Program-made: the position numbers and the translations under genes
Shown here: positions 43,691-54,829 of the stretch, piece by piece
How the letters are laid out: the number at the start of each line of letters is the position of its first letter
How positions within the stretch are numbered: the stretch's first letter is position 1
The notes under the pieces: generated by a model
What the model saw: the letters and a program-made list of their open reading frames with translations, nothing else
What the model was told of the DNA's origin: nothing
Database searches by the model: none
Assembly (NCBI GenBank): GCA_023213395.1
Contig: CM041465.1
Coordinates: 65,975,741-66,039,740 of the forward strand
Direction of reading: 5' to 3'
From: Cycas panzhihuaensis
Lineage: Eukaryota; Cycadophyta
DNA length: 64,000 bases

Positions 43691-44400
43691 GACAAAAAAA
43701 TGCCTTTTACATCCCAAACTCTCAATTAATATTAAAATATAAGTGGAAAAGCAACTAGATGTAGGACTTATCACTTCCACAGATTACTCTAAATGGGTTT
43801 CTAACATTATACCCATTGTTAAAAAGAATGGGATGATTAGGATTTGTGTTGATTTCTAAGATATCAATAATGCTTATCCTAAGGACAACTTCTTTCTCCC
43901 TCTTATTGATAAAATCATTGATCAAACTGCCAATTTTAAAGTCATGTCCTTAATGGATGGATTCTCTAGATATAACCAGACCCAAATATCCCCTGAAGAC
44001 TATCACAAGATAACCTTCATTATCCCATGGTGAACCTTTTCCTATAAGGCCATACCCTTTAGACTAAAGAATGTAGGTGTCACCTACCAAAGGGCTATAC
44101 AATTCATTTTTTATGATTTTATAAACAAAACCCTTGAAGATTTTATGGATGATATGATAGACCTCTCCTATAAGAGGGCCAATCATCCTATGGACCTTAC
44201 AAATATCTTCACAAGGTGTTGCAAGTATCATGTCAGCTTAAATCTGCTTAAATGCATCTTTGTAATGATAATTAGTAAGCTCTTATATTTTCTTTTCTCT
44301 AAACAAGGAATCTAAATTGACCTAAATAAGGTTAAGGGCATTATTAAGATGCCTCCTCCAAGAACTTAATGATAAATCAAGTTGTTCTTAAGGAGATTAG
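43691..44400 (+). pseudogene. Element C reverse transcriptase
   Basis: Recognisable blocks are LITSTDYSKWVSNIIPIVKK, ICVDF, NAYPKDNFFLPLIDKIID, and the active site DFMDDMIDL near 44140-44165 with both Asp residues. Stops follow the changes CAA-to-TAA and CAG-to-TAG (for example after KQGI). Similarity to element B is clear along the whole length. The frame is kept far better than the LTRs, allowing the family assignment. Confidence 0.75.
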
Positions 44401-45109
44401 GGTTTTTGAGACATTTCTTGGTGGATTTTGCCATAAATACCAAACCTTTGACTAACTTGTTACAGAAGGGGGCCCCATTCATCAGGTCTCCTAAGGCCTA
44501 AGAAGAGTTTCAAGAGCTTAAGTGAACTATTATATCCACTCTTGTGTTGGCTCCACCCCTCTTTAACTATCCTTTTATCTAGTATACCTTAATGACTGAT
44601 GAATCCTTGGGATCTATGTTAGTCCAAGAAGATGATTCCAAAACCGAAAGGGCCATCTACTTTATTAGTCGCACATTGGTGGTAGCAAAATTAAACTATC
44701 CACCAGTCGAAAAGGAGTGCTTAGCCTTAGTCCACACCGCTAAAAACTTTAGGCACTACCTCTTAGGTAATTCTACTTACATGATTGTCTAATCTAATTT
44801 GATAAGATACCTTCTAACCCAATCAGACCTGATAGGAAGGGTAGAAAAATGGGTTATCTTCCTTTATGAATATGACCTTAAAATTGTTAACTAAAATTCT
44901 AAGAAGGGATGGTAGTTATGGAGTAATTGGCTAATGCCTCCATTCCTAATTCCCTTAGAGTTCTAGTTAATGATTCATTACCGGATGAGCCCATCCTAAC
45001 TCTCTAGCACTTATCCCCCCATCCATTAGATAATAGTAAATGGTAATGGGATATCATATAATACTTTACTCAATAGAAACACCCTACTAGTGGCAGTGAC
45101 AAAGTGAAC
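44401..45109 (+). pseudogene. Element C RNase H and cut end of pol
   Basis: The block MTDESLGSMLVQEDDSKTE (44592 on) is followed by RAIYFISRTLVVAKLNYP and KECLALVHTAKNFRHYLLG, up to a TAA near 44790. The tether after it, KWVIFLYEYDLKIVN, is broken. At about 45110 the sequence changes without a gap to LTR sequence, so the integrase is absent. The join is a deletion, not an insertion, because nothing unrelated lies at the break. Confidence 0.7.
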
Positions 45110-46829
45110 CTACAAATTTTCATACTAAGGAACCTATAAAATTAGGTGATATCCCTTGCCATTTGGGAGACTATTACCTCATAAGGGGCCACAACATTTT
45201 AAGGTACTATCCTTTCCTCCTTCCCATTTTCATCTTGCTTCTTATATATTGAGATCTTGAAAAGGAAGGTAGAAGTATTTGGTTTTCTTGTTATTATAAA
45301 TAACTAACAAATATATCATCAATATTTGTATGAGCATATTTATAGAATACATATTACTTGTAGGAAGGTTTCCTTACTCTCACTTGTAGGTAGGTCTTTG
45401 TCATAAGGTAACTTTTATTTACGTTCTAGCATCATAGTTGGTTTATATTTCTACTTCATTACTTTTATATTTTCCTTTTGTTTCTTTTAGCAACTTTGTA
45501 TTTGAATCTAGAGAAGGTAAGGAAGCCTCTTTATGCTCTTAATAACACTTACAACAATAAAATAGCTTATGTCACCAATAAGAGGGGAACATGGGAGGAA
45601 GCAACTACGAGATTGACATCATACATCGCATATAAAGTGCACCCTTTCTAAACCCATCTTCCTCTTGCTTGTCCCTTCCTAAATTTATTTATTGATAAAT
45701 TACAACAAAAGTAAAAGAGTTAATTTGCATGTAGCACATTCTCGGTTTTCTTTTGGAAAAGAATAGACATACATGCATTTGCTTCCTCTCTTCCTCCATA
45801 TGAACAAAGCATAGGAGGAAGAGATTATTTCTTTCATTTATGTATGCACATTGCATATAAAAGATGAAGTTACAACATCTATTAAAAAGTGTTTCCTTTC
45901 CTCTTATTGCATTAAAGGAAAAGTGTCACATAAACCTCATCCCCTCTTTCTCATCTTTGCATACATTCACACACGTGGAAATGAAATAGGGGGAAATAAT
46001 GAATGCATTCATTTCTATTGTATAGATAGGAAAAGGAAACATTCCATAAATAAGAAAAGGAAACATTGCATAAACTTCACACCCTTTCATCATTCTTATG
46101 TATGCACATGCATTTAGGAATGAAACTAGGGAATGTAGTGTAACTAAATTGCAGTTTTCCTTATTGAATTAAAATGAAACTTAATCGAGAAGTGATAGAT
46201 GCAATATTCTCTTCTTTTTTCTTCCTTGCATGCATTGACTAGATCCCCTCAAGTGAACAGAAAAGCTAAGTTAAAGTGAGTGCTTATAATTCATAAGCTT
46301 TGTCAAAACAAACATTTTATTATGAATAAAATAACCTCATTTCACATAACAAATCAGACCTTAAAAACAAGAAGAAACATAATATTATCTCTCCTTCTAA
46401 CTAAGGAAAACTACAAACAAAACTTGATATTATAACCTAAACCCTAAAGGTAATCCTTTAGGTGTAAAATAAGCAACTCTAAATGCTAGTTTTATACCTT
46501 GTTCCCATCTTACTTACTTGTTCTGAAAGGGAAGCTTTATTTGTTCCTTTCCCAATAAGGATAGAAGGGCCTCACCTAGGCTACTTAGTAACCCAAGGAT
46601 GCTATTCTTTCACTCCTATATATAACATTCTATCTTAGTAGCTCATCTCAAGGCTTCAAAAATAGATTGGGCAATGCATGTGCTTTAGGCTCTCAAATCT
46701 GCATTCTGATGTGTAGATGCCTTTTGAGGGTGATCTAATCCCCTCTTATACATTTAGACCCTTGTTTATTAACCATGGTATCTGACTAGAGTGTGTATAT
46801 CTTAGTGAAACCCCAATGGTATGATTTTA
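45110..46829 (+). repeat. Element C 3' LTR remnant (about 1.7 kb)
   Basis: This aligns with 29599-31316 of the 5' LTR and includes the donor-like block GAGAAGGTAAGGAAGCC at 45511. It ends GATTTTA at 46829, followed by GTAAC. The first 1.6 kb of the LTR is missing. Confidence 0.8.
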
Positions 46830-46834
46830 GTAAC

Positions 46835-47117
46835 AAGTATTTTGAGAGCTAATTAATCATGTATTTGAAATAATTGCTTAGACAACTAGTGATTATAGAT
46901 GTTGGTTACCCATATATTTTGATAGATTACTGTTATTTTATATGGATCTAGTAATTACTTTATTTATTGAGATGATGTTGAGATGAGAGATGTTTGATTA
47001 TTATAACTATATAAGTTAATATATAAAATTATAAGAGAAACTTCATATATACATGACAATGATGTTATAATATTCAGTTATTGGATGATTAGTTGGCTTA
47101 TAGGTTTCTACAAGTTA
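46835..47117. other. AT-rich flank between elements C and E
   Basis: No gene is seen. It continues the AT-rich style of 25343-28028. AGTTA at 47113-47117 is the expected left target-site duplication of element E. Confidence 0.5.
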
Positions 47118-47511
47118 TGAAGAGAAAATATAATAGCAAAAGTAATGCATTAATAAAACTCTAAACCATGCAAAGAGAAAATATCATAAATAAATTAAGA
47201 ATACAATAAATAATTCTAGGAGATTTAGGTCTAAGTATAGACCTTCTATTAGTTTGAGTAATAAATAAAGAATTACAGAGATGAAAAACCCAACTCTTCT
47301 TATCAACTTATTAAACACTCACCTAACCCTTTACATGTGTTGTTACATAAGAACATATAGACACAACTTTACAAGACACCACCTTACAATTTTACAATAC
47401 AATGGGCATAAACTATAGGCCACAAAAAAGATCCCTACAAGACACCCAATTTCTTTTTTCTAGGGTTCTCGCCCCTGAACCCTGACCTGGGGAGCTACTC
47501 GGCCCCCAAAC
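47118..47511 (-). repeat. Element E 3' LTR, outer part
   Basis: It begins TGAAGAGAAAATATAATAG. At 47511 it is cut by chromovirus F; the remaining 95 bp continues at 54518. Together the LTR is about 489 bp. Confidence 0.85.
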
Positions 47512-48655
47512 TGATCTATTTCAGATCTTTAAAATACTCTAAATACTTTGTTTTTCATGTAAATGGTCTTTCTATAGTAGAAATTTGCCTTAAAAAATCC
47601 TTAATGGTCTTCATTTAGTAGAAACATGCCTTTAAAAGGCTTAAAAAATGTAAAAATAATATTTCTACAAGTGCAAAAAGGTGCTACTAAGGTGCTACGA
47701 CTGCTACAGACTTACTATAGGTTGTTACGAAGCTACTACAAGCTGCTACGGAACTACTACAGAACTATGGAGACTGCTACGTAAGGTGCAGAGACTGCTA
47801 CGCGCGACTGCGAAGACTGCTACGTAACTACGAAGACTACTATGCAAAAGTTAAAAAATAGAAAAATAAGAAAAACAGAAATGGTTTTTGCAGCACAAAC
47901 AAAAACCGTTTGGCACGAAATTTGAGGAGAGGGTACGCATACATGTCCTCTACGTATTTAAAAAGGAGAAACTCCAAAATAAAAGAATTTTTCTAAGATT
48001 TAACAAGCCGTTTTGAACCCCATTAGAAAACGGGAAAAATGGAAAAAATAGCCTCAAATTAAAACGTTTTTAAGCAAATTTCTAGAGAGGAATTTAGGGG
48101 ATCTTGACAGAGATTTTTGACAGGAACAAGAGGATGTCGTAGCCCTAGATGCAGCATGGAGCAAGATTTGAGAAAAGCTTCAAGAAAAATCATTTTTCTA
48201 GAAAGTGAACAACTCCAAGAGTAAAATCTGCGTTGGGAGAAGAAAAGACAGAAAATGCAGCGGAATAAACCTGTTGAAGGGATCTTGAAGGAGCCCAAAA
48301 AAATCATAGTTGTAGCCGAGTGGAGAAGACAGTAAGAACAACAGTCCCAGAAAGAGACGCTAGCTAGTTTTTCTTCACCAAAAAGGGGTTTTTGGTAATA
48401 AATGACCAAAAATGTTTTGCAGACTTTGAGACGGAGGTTCCAGTGAAAGAGTTGCAGCTCAAGGAGCACCCGACACTCAATTTCTCTCTCCCAAAATACT
48501 GTAGTAGTCCCTTACATGCTCAATAGAGCACAAACAAATGGAGTTTTGTAAGAAAATTCTAAATATTTCTAATTTTATATAATAATAATGTAAATTGTTA
48601 TGGATTTTGTTTCAATTGGTTAAAGTCTTCACTTTCCTATTCAAGATTCAGATCA
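47512..48655 (+). repeat. Element F 5' LTR (1144 bp)
   Basis: It starts TGATCTATTTCAG and ends TTCAGATCA. It holds a cluster of GCTACGG/GCTACTA words at about 47690-47845. Confidence 0.92.
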
Positions 48656-48662
48656 TTATTTT

Positions 48663-48680
48663 TGGTATCAGAGCTAGTTT
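48663..48680 (+). promoter_or_regulatory. Element F primer binding site (initiator-Met tRNA)
   Basis: TGGTATCAGAGCTAGTTT, 7 bases after the LTR, matches the initiator-Met complement except for C-to-T changes. Confidence 0.9.
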
Positions 48681-48807
48681 ATTGAAACCCTTAGGATTTA
48701 AGGGATTTTAAAGAAAAAGAAAGAAAATAAGAAGAAAAAAAAAAAAAAAAACCTTCTTGCTTTCATTGTTGGAAGTTTTTATGAAAACCAGATATTAATA
48801 TTTGTTA

Positions 48808-49830
48808 ATGGGTGAACCCTTAACCGAACCTCTTGAGAGAGAGAGAAAACAACGAAGGAAGATGGTTGATCCAGAATAGAAAATGGAAGAAAGGCTCTTG
48901 AAAATGGAGCAAAACCTCGATAGGCTAACCCAACTTATGGCGCAGCTAGTTACAGCTTCTTCTTCAACATCCAAAGGCGTAAAGAAGGAAGAAGATGAAC
49001 CGATGAAAGAAGACATGAATGAAGAGCTTGTAGAAGACCAACAAGAAGATGAAGAAGATGACAATCTGGCAGTATTCACACATCCATTCAAGGTAGAGGC
49101 AAAACTTGAATTGCCCATCTATGATGGAACGTTGGATGCTGAAAAATTAGATAGTTGGTTGGACCAACTAGAAACTTATTTTTCCATTTATGGGTATAAA
49201 AACCAACAAAAAATAACTTTTGCTGGGTTAAAATTATCTAAACATGCATTAGTTTGGTGGAATGCATACCTTAAATCCCATAATATAAATGAAATCACTT
49301 GGCAACAATTTAAAATCCTCATAAAGAAGTAATTCTATCCTATTGGATATGAAGAGTAACATAGGATTAAATGGTAATATTACTGACAAGAAAGAGGCCA
49401 AAATGTCCAAGATTACACAACAGAATTTCAAAAGTAAGCTGTTGTGTTGGGCATCTCTTTACTGGGTAAAGATATGATGCTAAAATATATTGGAGGATTG
49501 CACCAACATATTCAACAAGAACTTCAACTGTTCAAAGTCAAATCGCTCAACGAAGCTAGCAAGAAGGTGATTTCCATAGAAAAGAGGAATAAGAAGGTTT
49601 TTGCCAAAAGGAAAAGGTTTGCACCTCCAGAAGGTAGCAACAAACCTGCCCAAGGAATAAAATTTCTAGGTAAAGTTGGACAACAATCTATTAGGGGTTT
49701 TGGCAAGATGAAATAAGCTAATACCACCCAAATCAAAATCACTTATACTCATTACAAGTGAGCGGGCCACAACGTAGAAGATTGTTGGTTCCTACACCTA
49801 GAGAAATGACCCAAGAACAAGGGGAAAGGT
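48808..49830 (+). pseudogene. Element F gag
   Basis: The ATG at 48808 opens the frame, TAG at codon 24 breaks it, and the frame continues from 48883 with an N-terminal coiled-coil-like KMEQNLDRLTQLMAQLV and an acidic run. The capsid part has FTHPFKVEAKLELPIYDG, WLDQLETYFSIYGY and KHALVWWNAYLK. The zinc knuckle near 49745-49785 is damaged: YTHYK-stop-AGHNVEDCW, where both leading Cys are Tyr. A stop at 49330 also interrupts the capsid. Confidence 0.8.
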
Positions 49831-49989
49831 AAAGTTAAAATTGAAGGTAAAACTTTACTTAACTCTATAAGTGATGAAAATGTTTGTGGCATTGAAGAAG
49901 CTAATGAGAAGTTGATGCTCATGGCTAATGCGGAGCCTGGATATAACCATTAGCAAGTTGATCCAGAGATTAGAGAGGAGCTCTTCATG

Positions 49990-50505
49990 GTAAGAATCCA
50001 AGTGAAGTAAAGCATGATTGATGCCATCTTTGATGGAGGAAGCCAAAAGAATTTAATCTTAGAAGCATTGGTAAAAAAACTGGGATTAAAAATGCATGCA
50101 CATCCAAAACCATATCCTCTTGGATGGTTGCAAAAAGATTTAGAGTTGCAGGTTACTCACCAATGTAAGTTTAAATTTGCAATTTCTGAAAAGTTCATTA
50201 ATGAAGTTGAATGTGAAGTAGTCCCTTTGGATGTTTGTCAAGTTGTGTTTGGCAGCCTATATCTCTATGATAGAGATGGAGTTCACCACAGGAGGCTGAG
50301 AAAGATTCAACTCATCAAGGATGGGAGATCATATCTGATCAATGCATTAAAACCACAGAAGAAGATTCCTCTTATATCTTCCCAACAAGCGAAAAGATTA
50401 ATTAATGCTTATAGGAAGTTTATGCTGCTAATGATAAAGCCAAAGGTGGAAGAAAACGAGCAAGCAGAGTCCTCAATACAGGCACTGGATAGGCAGCAAG
50501 TGTAG
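49990..50505 (+). pseudogene. Element F protease
   Basis: The segment MIDAIFDGGSQKNLILEALV near 50014-50075 carries the retropepsin D-G-G-S active site (D-S/T-G is usual). Downstream is LPLDVCQVVFGSLYLYDRDG-like sequence. The frame is open to a TAG at 50503. It lies between gag and RT with no obvious frameshift, so Gag-Pol was probably one reading frame. Confidence 0.7.
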
Positions 50506-51453
50506 CAGATTGAAGGCCTAAGGAATATGTACAGTGACGTATTCCAAGAGCCGAAAGGGCTACCCCCTAAAAGGGCAATTGAACATGAAATCCAGCTAGT
50601 TGTTGATTCACCTTTGCCGAATCTTAGTCTCTACCGAAACTCAGTTTTGGAGAATGAAGAGATTAAGAGGTAGATTCAAGAACTCTTGGAACAAGGAGTG
50701 ATTAAGCCAAGTTGTTCCCCATGTGGATCACCTATTATTTTGGTGCCAAAGAAAGATGGAGGATGGAGAATATGCATTAACTACCAAGCTTTAAATAAGA
50801 TCACCATAAAGAATAGACATCCCTTACCATAGATAGATGACTTATTGGACCAGCTACAGTAGACAAGACATTTCAGCAAAATGGACCTAAAATCAAGCTA
50901 CCATTAGGTTCGAATCCGAGAGGAGGATACTTGGAAGACAGCCTTCAAATCGAAGCAAGGATTGTTTGAATAGTTGGTGATGCCGTTTAGTCTGTGTAAT
51001 GCACTTTCCACCTTCATGCGGTTGATGAATGAGGTATTAAGACCCTTCATTGATGACTTTGTAATTATTTATCTAGATGATATTTTGATTTTTAGCCATA
51101 CATGGGAGGAGCACTTCCAACATGTTGAGTAAGTGCTCAAAGTTCTCCAAGAGTAGCAGTTAAAACTAAATCTAAAGAAGTGTGAGTTTGGAAAGCAATC
51201 TCTCATCTTCTTAAGTTTCGTGGTTGGAGGAGGAGAATTGAAGATTGACCCAGCAAAGACCAAAGTCATTCTCAATTGGCCCATACCCAAGACAACCACA
51301 GAGGTAAAAAGTTTCATTGGTGCATGTCAATATTTAAGAAAATTTATTTTCAGATTCTCTCAAATTGTAGCACCTCTTCATGCATTGATGGGAGAAAATG
51401 CAAAGTTTCATTGGGAGAATGAACAAGAAAAAGCTTTCAGGCTTTTGAAGTAG
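50506..51453 (+). pseudogene. Element F reverse transcriptase
   Basis: Blocks in order: [58 protein letters not shown] and the active site [12 protein letters not shown] (51065-51100) with intact YLDD. The thumb KTTTEVKSFIGACQYLRKF follows. Stops replace expected Gln, Trp and Glu codons (after EEIKR, RHPLP, DQLQ, SSYH, LFE, HVE, VLQE). It remains in one frame. Confidence 0.88.
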
Positions 51454-51900
51454 AAAATTTGTGAGGCACCAGTGTTAGATTTACCCTCACTGCAGAAGCC
51501 ATTTAAATTAGAGACTGATGCTTCAGGCTATGCCATGGGAGTTGTATTGAAGCAAGAAGGAAAACCAATAGCATACGATTCAGAGACATTTAATGGAGCT
51601 GTCATAAACTACCCAACTTACGATAAGGAGCTCTATGCATTGCACCAAGCAGTGAAGCATTGAAGACCCTATTTATTGGGAAAAGAAGTGGTCATCCACA
51701 CCGACCACAAGCCTTTGCAATTTTTGCAGACTCAGTCGAAGTTGCAACAAGCTAGGCACATGAAGTGGATGTCCTATTTGTAGCAGTTTCACATCGTGGT
51801 TAAATACAAGAAAGGAATGACGAATAAGATTGCAGACTTACTATCCAGACCTTCTCAACAGTAAGGTAATTCTAGTTTGTTGGTAGCTATGCACTTTCAA
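51454..51900 (+). pseudogene. Element F RNase H
   Basis: The block [20 protein letters not shown] (about 51505-51560) has the first Asp; [14 protein letters not shown] (about 51620-51662) has the Glu; VVIHTDHKPLQFLQTQSKL (about 51690-51740) has the second Asp. The TGA after QAVKH is at the usual Trp position. NKIADLLSRPS closes the domain at about 51860. Its key residues are kept. Confidence 0.85.
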
Positions 51901-53200
51901 ACTTTCTGCCATGATGAATATGTTGATTTGTATTTGAAAGATGAGGCATTCAAGCCTATCTTTGAGTAGCTATAGTAAGGAAAAGTAGTTGCTGATTTCC
52001 AGTTGAAAGATGGACTTCTTTGCAAGCAAGACAAGCTTTGCATTCCAAAGCATGCAGACCGAATGAAGTGGATAAGAGTAGCTCACACCTCTCGAGTTGC
52101 AGGACACTTTGGAGTGGGAAAGACGTTGCTAAACTTGCAGTGATATATGTATTGGCCAAATATGCAGCAAGATGTGACTACAGCAGTACGAGGGTGTACA
52201 TTCTGTAGCACATCAAAGCCGGCTAATAGGAAGTTTGGATTGTACATTCCACTTCCTGTTCCATCACGACCGTGGAAAAGTATCTCCATGGATTTCCTGG
52301 GAGGACTACCACAAACCAAAAATGGTATGGATTATTTGTTTGTAGTTGTTGATCGGTTTAGTAAAATGGTGACATTGATTCCCTGTAGGAAGACACATAT
52401 AGGAGAAGACATAGCTAGATTATTTTTCCAACATATTTAGAAGTATTTTGGACTTCCCAACTCAATCATTTCTGATCGAGACAACAGATTTCTGAGTCAT
52501 TTTTGGCAAACACTTTGGGGAATGATGGATACGAAGCTAAAGATGAGCACAGCTTTTCATCCTCAAATAGACGGCCAGACTGAAGTTGTCAATAGGACAT
52601 TAGTACAAATTACGAGGATACAATGCCAAGCATCCTAAGACTTGGGATGAAAGTCTCCCATACTTGTAATTTGCATTCAACAGAGCTATCCATAGCTCAA
52701 CCCAGAAATCACCATTTGAGGTATATTTGGGATTTCTGCCTGCAAGTCCTTTCGATTTAGAATTCTCTGCTCAATTTTCTGTAGGAAATAGAAAGGAGGA
52801 AGAAGGAGATGAAAAGGCACAAAGATTCTTGGAAAGAATCAGAAAAATCCATCAACAGGTTGAAGAGCAGCTTCAAAAATCTCAATAGAGATACAAGCAG
52901 CAGCATGATGCACATAGAACCAGTCATTCCTTTAAGGAAAGAGATAGAGTTTGGCTGCATCTCAGTAAGGAAAGTTTGCAAGGTGAAGGCAAAAAACTAA
53001 AGCCTTTACGATATGGTCCTTTTACAATCTTGAAGAAAATTGGAGAAAATGCTTTCTAGATTGAACTTCTAGAATTCATGAAGATGTATTCTGTAGTGAA
53101 TGTTGAAAATCTAAAGATGTTCGAGCCATCCATGTTGGATGAAGATGAAGACGGAGTTCCATTCTTACCAAACCCAGAGGAGTTACAGATAGAGAAAGAG
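51901..53200 (+). pseudogene. Element F integrase
   Basis: The zinc-binding part has RVAHTSRVAGHFGVGKTL and CTFCSTSKP. The DDE triad is present: [27 protein letters not shown] and [10 protein letters not shown] (about 52290-52600). Stops after FFQHI and NLQ, and a frame shift near 52612, interrupt it. The C-terminal part (RYGPFTILKKIGENAF and SVVNVENLKMFEPS) lies near 53010-53130 in another frame. Confidence 0.85.
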
Positions 53201-53362
53201 GAACCAATATAAAATGATTACATTCTTCAAAGGAAGCAAACCGAGACTCGAAGAGGCATAATCGAGTCCTTCATAATTGTAGAGAAAGGACAAGTACCTA
53301 GCAAAGCAAAATGGTACAATAAGGAGATAGGGAAAATCAAATTCCCTCATCTACAACTATAA
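53201..53362 (+). pseudogene. Element F chromodomain-like tail
   Basis: After a TAA at 53211 the frame reads DYILQRKQTETRRG, then ESFIIVEKG and SKAKWYN up to KIKFPHLQL, stop at 53360. The spacing resembles the chromodomain at the end of chromovirus integrase (a Y/W-x-V-K-W-K-G strand then S-x-A-T-W). The aromatic cage Trp of the KWKG block is missing. Chromodomains steer integration to particular chromatin. Confidence 0.55.
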
Positions 53363-53385
53363 AGTTCATGAGGCCATGAACTCCT

Positions 53386-53397
53386 AAAAAAGGGGAG
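53386..53397 (+). promoter_or_regulatory. Element F polypurine tract
   Basis: AAAAAAGGGGAG lies three bases before the TG of the 3' LTR. Confidence 0.85.
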
Positions 53398-53400
53398 TTC

Positions 53401-54512
53401 TGATCTGTTTCGGATCTTTAAAATACTCTAAATACTTTGTTTTTCATGTAAATGGTCTTTATGTAGTAGAAATTTGCCTTAAAAAAGGCTTAATGGTCTT
53501 CATTTAGTAGAAACATGCCTTTAAAAGGCTTAAAAAATATAAAAAATATATTTCTACAAGTGCAAAAAGGTGCTACAACTGTTACGGAGCTACTACAAGT
53601 TTCTACGGAGCTACTATAGGCTACTATGGAACTACTACAAAACTATGTAGAATGTTACGTAAGGTACAAAGACTACTACGCGCAACTGTGGAGACTGCTA
53701 CGCAAAAGTCAAAAAATGGAAAAATAAGAAAAACGGAAATGGTTTTGGAAACACAAATGGAAACCGTTTGGCACAAAATTTAAGGAGAGGGTATGCATAC
53801 ATGTCCTCTATGCATTTAAAGAGGAAAAACTCCAAAATAAAAGAATTTTTCCAAGATTTAACAAGCTGTTTTGAAACCCGTTAGAAAATGGAAAAAATAG
53901 AAAAATAACCCTAAATGAAAATGTTTTTAAGCCAATTTCTGGAGAGGAATTCAGGGGATCTTGATAGATATTTTGGACAGGAACAAGAGGATGCCACAGC
54001 CCTAAACGTAACATGGAGCAAGATTTGAGAAAAGTTTCAAGAAAAATCATTTTTCTAGAAAGTGAATGACTCCAAGAGTAAAATCTGCATTGGGAGAAGA
54101 AAAGATAGAAAACGTAGTGGAATAAACCTGTTGCGGGGATCTTGAAGGAGCCTGAAAAAATTGTAGTTGCAGCTGAGTGGAGAAGATAGCAAGAACAATA
54201 GTCCCAAAAAGAGATGCTAGCCAATTTTTTTTTACCAAAAAGCGGGTTTTGGTAATAAATGACCAAAAACGTTTTGCAGACTTCGAGACAGAGGTTCTAG
54301 TGAAAGAGTTGCAGCTCAAGGAGCACCCAACACTCAATTTCTCTCTCCCAAAATGTTGTAGTAATCCCTTGCATGCTCAATAGAGCACAAACAAATAGAG
54401 TTTTATAAGAAAATTCTAAATATTTCCAATTTTATGTAATAATAATGTAAATTGTTCTGGATTTTATTTCAATTGGTTAAAGTCTTCACTTTCCCATTCA
54501 AGATTCAGATCA
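53401..54512 (+). repeat. Element F 3' LTR (1112 bp)
   Basis: It starts TGATCTGTTTCGG and ends AGATTCAGATCA. It is 32 bp shorter than the 5' LTR, chiefly in the GCTAC-word cluster. Confidence 0.92.
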
Positions 54513-54517
54513 CAAAC

Positions 54518-54612
54518 TCCCTAGCCAGGCACCCCACAACATGCTCCTAGATCCTACAAAGGGGATCATGTATATCTATGTAACACTTTCAAAGTGTTCA
54601 ACATATCCAACA
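54518..54612 (-). repeat. Element E 3' LTR, inner part
   Basis: This is the remainder of the LTR begun at 47118. On the minus strand it begins TGTTGGATATGTTGAACAC, a common copia LTR start. Confidence 0.85.
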
Positions 54613-54623
54613 ATCTCCTACTT
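54613..54623 (-). promoter_or_regulatory. Element E polypurine tract
   Basis: The minus strand reads AAGTAGGAGAT directly before TGTTGG. Confidence 0.75.
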
Positions 54624-54829
54624 GTTGAACACTTTACAAGAAACCTGCATATACTACTTAATGCCAAAATTATAAATGCCCATTGCCTTTCTATACCATC
54701 TAATTTTTTCTATGATAATAATCTTGTATAATGAGTCTATAACATTCTTTTATGTACTAATCCTTTACAAGTCTACCTTATGATCTTGGACCATTTCTCT
54801 TACAAAATAGAATTGAATGTCAATATGCT

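Larger units (their letters stand above)
28029..46829 (+). mobile_element. Element C: old AT-rich Tat-like Ty3/gypsy element carrying two insertions
   Basis: The ends are a 5' LTR at 28029 and a 3' LTR remnant ending at 46829, flanked by matching GTAAC at 28024-28028 and 46830-46834. Internal order is PBS, gag, protease, RT and RNase H, then an abrupt join near 45110 into the middle of the LTR. Integrase, the PMD gene, second RNase H, polypurine tract and about 1.6 kb of LTR are missing. Copia element D splits gag and a TRIM splits the protease. It is far richer in A and T than A or B, consistent with longer decay of the same family. Confidence 0.8.
47512..54512 (+). mobile_element. Element F: Ty3/gypsy chromovirus inserted in element E LTR
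   Basis: The element has LTRs of 1144 and 1112 bp, TGATCT...AGATCA ends, a 5-bp target-site duplication CAAAC (47507-47511 and 54513-54517), an initiator-Met PBS and a polypurine tract. Order is gag, protease, RT, RNase H, integrase, then a degraded chromodomain-like tail, which marks a chromovirus. RT and integrase catalytic residues survive, but about a dozen stops, mainly at Gln and Trp codons, disable it. Confidence 0.93.

Noticed and set aside
48738-48752. Poly-A run that could be a LINE or SINE tail
   Set aside because: It lies in the leader of chromovirus F between PBS and gag, with no target-site duplication or non-LTR coding sequence nearby.
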